64,000 nt of DNA, taken from assembly GCA_026545225.1 (NCBI GenBank), contig CM048846.1:36901501-36965500 (forward strand), in the 5' to 3' direction. Positions 59,897 to 64,000 of this stretch are shown here, one piece after another. Position 1 is the first letter of the stretch. Each line of letters opens with the position of its first letter. The stretch is from Cornus controversa. Taxonomy: Eukaryota > Streptophyta > Magnoliopsida > Cornales > Cornaceae. A program made the position numbers and the translations under genes. Under the pieces are notes generated by a model. That model was not told where the DNA came from, made no database searches, and saw only the letters and a list, made by a program, of their open reading frames with translations.

Positions 59897-61460
59897 GTCA
59901 TTAGGACTTTGATGGTCATGGACTGAGCTTATGTTCATTTATTTGTTTTCCATTGGACCATATTTTTTAGGTTAGGTTTTGTTTATTTTTAGTAATAATC
60001 ATATGAGATTATGAGAATTATATTTTTCTGAGAAATAATGTGAATTCTTTATATTTCTTTTAAATTTCACTTTGATTTGTGAATGCATAATTGGGACACT
60101 TAGTTTGTCAATGAATGAAGTACTTGATTTTATGATCAAAGCATTGATAACCAATATGCTGTATTTATTTCTTTTTAGAGATAAATCTTTTGAGTCCATA
60201 CAATTTGTGCACTAGTCCAACTCTGAGAGAATTGATTGAAAACTAATGTGAAGTTGACTAGAATATATTGTATGAGTAGCATTGACAGCTTAAATGATCA
60301 ATAAAAAAAATGATGAAAGAAAAAAAATATATGTTTTTATTCAGCATAAAAAGAAAAAGAAAAGAAAAATTTGCTGAATATCTAAGACAAAAGGGAAAGG
60401 CTACCTTCGGGATGTGTTCGTAGCTTCTACTACAATGTAAATCTCCAATGAGATATCTTTAAAAATTAAAGAGTTGTTTTGAGGAAAATAGCTGGCTGCC
60501 CGTAAGAGTGAAAGCCACCGTCTTAGAAATAAATAAATAAAAATGTGATGAAATTCAATGAAAAAGAATGATTGATGATGTGTAGTTATATTTGCTTCTT
60601 ATCCAATATGCTTTATAAAATGAATCAAAGGAATTTGATTAATTTTTGATGAAGTTGGATTGCACACACACACATGGATTTATTAGATGAATTTCTAAAT
60701 TTTTATAAATATTTGTGTGTTGAAAATTGTGTCATGATCATGGATTTGAGAATGAATTTTATGGATAAATTATGGGTTTTAAAATTCTGCATTTATAAAT
60801 GTTTGAAATTTTTCAGAAATTTTAGAACTCATGTTATTCTCTGAAAAATGTGTTTTGATCATTCTCATGAGATTATTCATGTTTTATTTATTTTTCTCTT
60901 GAAAAAGTTTCAAAACTCCAAAAATATGTTTATTTTGATTTTGTGGTTATTTTTCAGATTCTGAGTCCTTAATTGCTAAATCAAGTTGAGATGAGGTGTA
61001 TTTGGTGAATTATAGGTCCAAAGTGTTATTTTTCAAAATTCACAAAGTTGGACTGGTCCCCATTATTGAGCACCGGTCGCACTTCTGCAGGTTCTGAGGA
61101 ACCGAGAGAAGTTGGACCGGTCCCGAAATATGAGGACCGGTCGCACTTAGCGAATGCCCAAAATATTGATTCTGCGCGCGCGCGTTTTGGCTTAACCCCC
61201 CTCACTCATTCTCACTCGCACACACTCATATCTCTCACACTCTCAATATCTCTAACTCTCAAACTCTCTTAAAAACACTCCAACTCACACACATTTCTCT
61301 TCATCTAAATTTCTTTGTGATTGATTGGTATTGGAGGTTGGGATTGAACTTTTGGAGTTTGGGTTGATTGATTGTTGATTTGGGAGAAATTGTGCAAATA
61401 AATTGTTTTGAAAATTGAGGTTTAAAGACTTGCACACAAAGTGTTCTACAAAAAGTCTCA
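59897..61460 (+). other. Spacer between Gag and ORF2 with internal promoter-like segment
   Basis: The 1.56 kb is non-coding and aligned with the same spacer in element A. At 61050-61143 the LTR-type ACCGGT motifs recur. They are followed by a CpG run (GCGCGCGCGCG near 61176) and a CT/CA-rich leader (61195-61300), typical of plant 5' untranslated regions, ahead of the ORF2 start. Confidence 0.65.
61050..61143. promoter_or_regulatory. Internal ACCGGT array upstream of ORF2
   Basis: GGACTGGTCC (61050), ACCGGTCG (61072), GGACCGGTCC (61114) and GGACCGGTCG (61134) are arranged in two pairs, as in the LTR. The element A spacer has the matching array at 48380-48473. Confidence 0.5.
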
Positions 61461-62558
61461 ATGGAACTCTTGACTATATTTTTACTCCCATTCATTGTGG
61501 GGTTGATGGCACGCAAACGGGGACGTAATGATGCGTCCACAAGTGCAGATAATCGAATTGTGTTTACTAGAAACATGTTTGAAGATGATTTTAACTACAA
61601 CACTTTCATAAACATCATTGGATGTCGGGCTATGAGGATAGAAAGGAAAGTGAATCTTGTGGCAATCAAACAAGAATGGGAACTGGATTTTGTGCAATAT
61701 TTTGAGGATAATGGTTGGGAGTCTCTATGTGATCTTCGGGAGATTGTCAAGCCGGACATGGTTCGATATTTCTATGGTAATATCATTACATCGAGCTTGG
61801 ATGACCTAACTTTTGTGACCAAATGTTATGGTGTTCGGGTTGAGGTTACCAAGGATATAATTGCCAATATATTGGGAGTCCCAAAGATTGAAAATGGCTT
61901 AGTTTTGCCATATCAAATTGAGGATCCAAACCAACCAACCATGGATGACATGATTAGGGAGTTATGCATACCCAATGCCCCTAGACTTGTTGATAGGTTA
62001 CCTTCACTCTATATCACACACAATGTGTCGGCATTGAATTTGGTAGTCTCCTACAACCTTGATCCTCATGATCATAAAGGTAATTTGATCAAGAGTCGAG
62101 CTGAGCTACTATACCATATTGTTCGAGAGGATCCCATCAATCTTCCCACAACAATCATGCGTACCATGATTCTAGCTACTCGACACTCTAGGTCATCATC
62201 AGCCTTACCCTTCCCACAGATTATCATGGCTATTCTGAGAGGTGCAAGGGTTTCTATTCCTGATGGAGCAGATGTTGAAAGACCGAAAGGGATAATTTAT
62301 GCTACCTCAATTACTCGTTCAGTCAATAAGAAAAAGAAGTATAGAAAAGCCTATGAGCTCAGTCAAGGAGCTGGATAGGCTATGTCTAGGGGTCGTGGAG
62401 TTTTTCAACTTCCTGCGACTGACACACCAGTGACAGCAAATCAAATGAACCAAGTTCTCAGGTTCATTCAGCAAGGGTTTGATCGTTTACATGCTAGGAT
62501 AGACAAGCTGGACCCTGCTGTATCTGATGAGGCTGCTGATGATGCAGATGATGATTAG
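61461..62558 (+). CDS. ORF2 of element B: 'putative plant transposon protein'-like, one premature stop
   Basis: From ATG 61461 it is open for 305 codons to a TAG at 62376-62378. In the same frame coding continues (MSRGRGVFQLPATDTPVTAN to an acidic end DEAADDADDD) to a second TAG at 62556-62558, so the original protein was about 365 residues. The body has NTFINIIGCRAMRIERKVNL, WESLCDLREIVKPDMVRYFY, TKCYGVRVEVTKDIIANILG and RAELLYHIVREDPINLPTTI. This is the pattern of the plant 'putative plant transposon protein' domain (W..L...VR.FY, then GV.V....I..ILG.P). The tail (FIQQGFDRLHARIDKL) looks like a short coiled coil. Function is unknown; it has no pol motifs. A homologous remnant occupies the same place in element A. 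Confidence 0.75.
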
Positions 62559-63117
62559 ACTTTAGGTCTTGCTATATTTTTGTTCTAGACTGTTGTTGCT
62601 TTCCTTATCCTTGATGTCTAGACATTTATTTTTGTTATGTTTATTCCATCAACTGATATGTTTTGGATATTCATTTGATTTGTGATGATGATTATTTTTG
62701 CTTTCTTATTGTCTTATTCTCTTTATGTGCTTCATGATTTATCTGTTTATCTAAATCTCTTGGGTATTACTTTGTCAATTTGTTCCAAAAAGGGGGAGAT
62801 GATATTGTTATATGCATATGATATGATATGAGTTTCTTTGACAAAGGGGGAGATATATTTTATATCAGATATTTTTGATTGAGAGATTAAGGGGGAGATT
62901 ATTTTTTTTATTAAGCTTTTCACAGGTTGTGTTGTTTAAGAGATGTGCAGGTACAACATGTTTTTATTCTAACCATCTTGAACACACAAGTGAAGCTTCT
63001 AATGATCAGTTCTTTATTTCTATGTATTTTTGGGTAACATTGTAATCTAATTTTTTCAATGGGTTAGGTTTTTTATTGTCTAAGTGGTTTTGTCACGAAA
63101 TTGCCAAAGGGGGAGAT
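62559..63117 (+). other. 3' untranslated region of element B with repeated polypurine tracts
   Basis: AAGGGGGAGAT-type tracts occur at 62790-62800, 62843-62854, 62889-62898 and, next to the LTR, 63106-63117. Only the last is positioned to prime plus-strand synthesis of the LTR. The rest is T-rich non-coding sequence. Confidence 0.75.
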
Positions 63118-63947
63118 TGTGAGATATAAATTTGTAATTGGCATATTTCGGTGATCAAAACTTGATTGATCGAGTTGTAATTTTTGATTTATTCTTTGTA
63201 TCGATCATCGACAACTTCGAGCTGATATTCAAGTGCATGGAAGCTGCTAAGTCAGTTAGAACACCATATAGTACAGGTAAGTATGGTGAGGACACTCTAC
63301 ACTTTTTATTCCCGAGCCTATTTTGAAAAACCAGGGTTTAAATGAAAATTTTAGGGTTTTTCAAAGTAGGACCGGTCCCCAATATTTAGGACCGGTCCAA
63401 CTTTTCTCGGCAGTTTAGTTTCTGCAGGTTTTCAAAAAGTCCCACCGGTCCTATTTATTTGGCACCGGTCCAACTTAGCCTGATCCAAATAGGAAACAAA
63501 TCTTGACGGAATTGCTGATTCCTATTGGATTTGAAACTTCTAGGAGAGTTCTATTTTGGTATCCAACTTCTTTTCCAAGTAGAATTAGAACTTCCTTGCA
63601 TATATATATGTATTCATATTTTCTCTACAAGGGTGCCCTGGAAAATTAATATTTTTAGAGAGAGAAAGTATATACAGTATAATTAGGGCTTTATATTTTT
63701 AAGAACACACATCCATACTTCACGAGTGATATTTAGGATGGTGTTCTACTTCTGATTAGCTGCTCAGAGACTACATTAAATCTATTTGCTGATCAAAACA
63801 TTGGATTGAAGGTTCTTTGCTTGCTTGCTTGCTGAGGAAGAAAGGTGACCAGATTGCACTACGAAGGGAACAAAATACTTGCTGAGTATTTTTGTTCTTC
63901 CAGCAACCTTTCTATAGGGGTGGTGACGTTAGCCTGAAGTCTGCAGC
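63118..63947 (+). repeat. 3' LTR of element B (first 830 bp)
   Basis: It matches 56567-57397 closely, including the ACCGGT array at 63369-63471. It is interrupted at 63948, within the stretch corresponding to GTCTGCAGCAGTTGGACG of the 5' LTR; the remainder lies outside the window. Confidence 0.92.
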
Positions 63948-64000
63948 TATAATACCCCGCTCCAACAGATGGTATGATATTGTCCGCTTTGGGCCTAAGC
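63948..64000 (-). mobile_element. Start of a second TRIM copy, cut by the window end
   Basis: TATAATACCCCGCTCCAACA is the reverse complement of the TRIM LTR end at about 37380-37402 and 37080-37103. The match continues through GGTATGATATTGTCCGC and GGGCCTAAGC to the last base. It sits inside the 3' LTR of element B, so it is a later insertion of the same TRIM family, in the opposite orientation. Confidence 0.82.

Larger units (their letters stand above)
56567..64000 (+). mobile_element. LTR retrotransposon B: pol-less, two-ORF family (3' LTR cut by the window end)
   Basis: The 5' LTR (56567-57752), primer site, Gag (57844-59896), non-coding spacer with an ACCGGT array, ORF2 (61461-62558), purine tracts and 3' LTR (from 63118) are all in plus orientation. 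The 5.4-kb interior contains no protease, integrase, reverse transcriptase or RNase H motif. The two LTRs are nearly identical where compared (three differences over the first ~190 bases), so the copy is fairly young. It entered the TNL gene just 5' of the NB-ARC region. A TRIM copy starts inside its 3' LTR at 63948. Confidence 0.9.

Overview
The window is transposon-dense plant nuclear DNA from a eudicot. The evidence is a broken TIR-NBS-LRR (TNL) resistance gene with a C-JID tail, CACTA, Ty3/Gypsy (Tat-like) and Copia-type elements, and introns with plant GT-AG sites. I see no intact host gene. The only long open spliced coding sequences are the two transposase genes of a CACTA element.

Layout. 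(1) 1-661 and 24319-24712 are two halves of a decayed LTR retrotransposon. It is split by a complete CACTA (En/Spm) element at 662-24318, which has a CACTACAAGA terminal inverted repeat and a 3-bp TCA target duplication. This element carries, on the minus strand, a TNP2 transposase (5 exons, 1,074 codons, open throughout by my splice model) and a TNPA-like Transposase_24 protein (6 exons, 515 codons, open). On the plus strand it carries exon-intron fragments of at least four host genes: a histidine-phosphatase/phosphoglycerate-mutase family gene, a TSL-kinase-interacting-protein-1 (TKI1)-like gene, ribosomal protein eS10 and an SMXL (SMAX1-like) gene. A fifth fragment is unidentified. (2) 25301-26935 is a second, degraded copy of the 3' end of the TNL gene. 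(3) 26959-34061 is a second, non-autonomous CACTA-type element with only a TNPA-like remnant and a truncated right end. (4) 34062-43400 is a 5'-truncated Tat-like Ty3/Gypsy element: sense integrase, a broken antisense plant-mobile-domain (PMD) ORF and a 3' LTR. Nested in it are a TRIM element (36854-37402, duplication AGAAT) and a 3.4-kb solo LTR (37484-40867, duplication ACGTC).

(5) 43401-56566 is a minus-strand TNL pseudogene (NB-ARC, LRRs, C-JID; no TIR domain visible), split by a 7.4-kb LTR element (A, 45475-52886). (6) 56567 to the window end is a second, younger member of the same family (B), inserted just upstream of the NB-ARC region and itself hit by another TRIM copy at 63948. Elements A and B share an unusual plan: LTRs with ACCGGT-rich palindromes, a zinc-knuckle Gag, no recognisable protease, integrase, reverse transcriptase or RNase H, then a separate second ORF resembling the 'putative plant transposon protein' family, preceded by its own copy of the ACCGGT array and a CT-rich leader.

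The strongest leads are the gene-capturing CACTA element with both transposases open, and the pol-less two-ORF LTR family. All calls come from reading the sequence; no database search was run.
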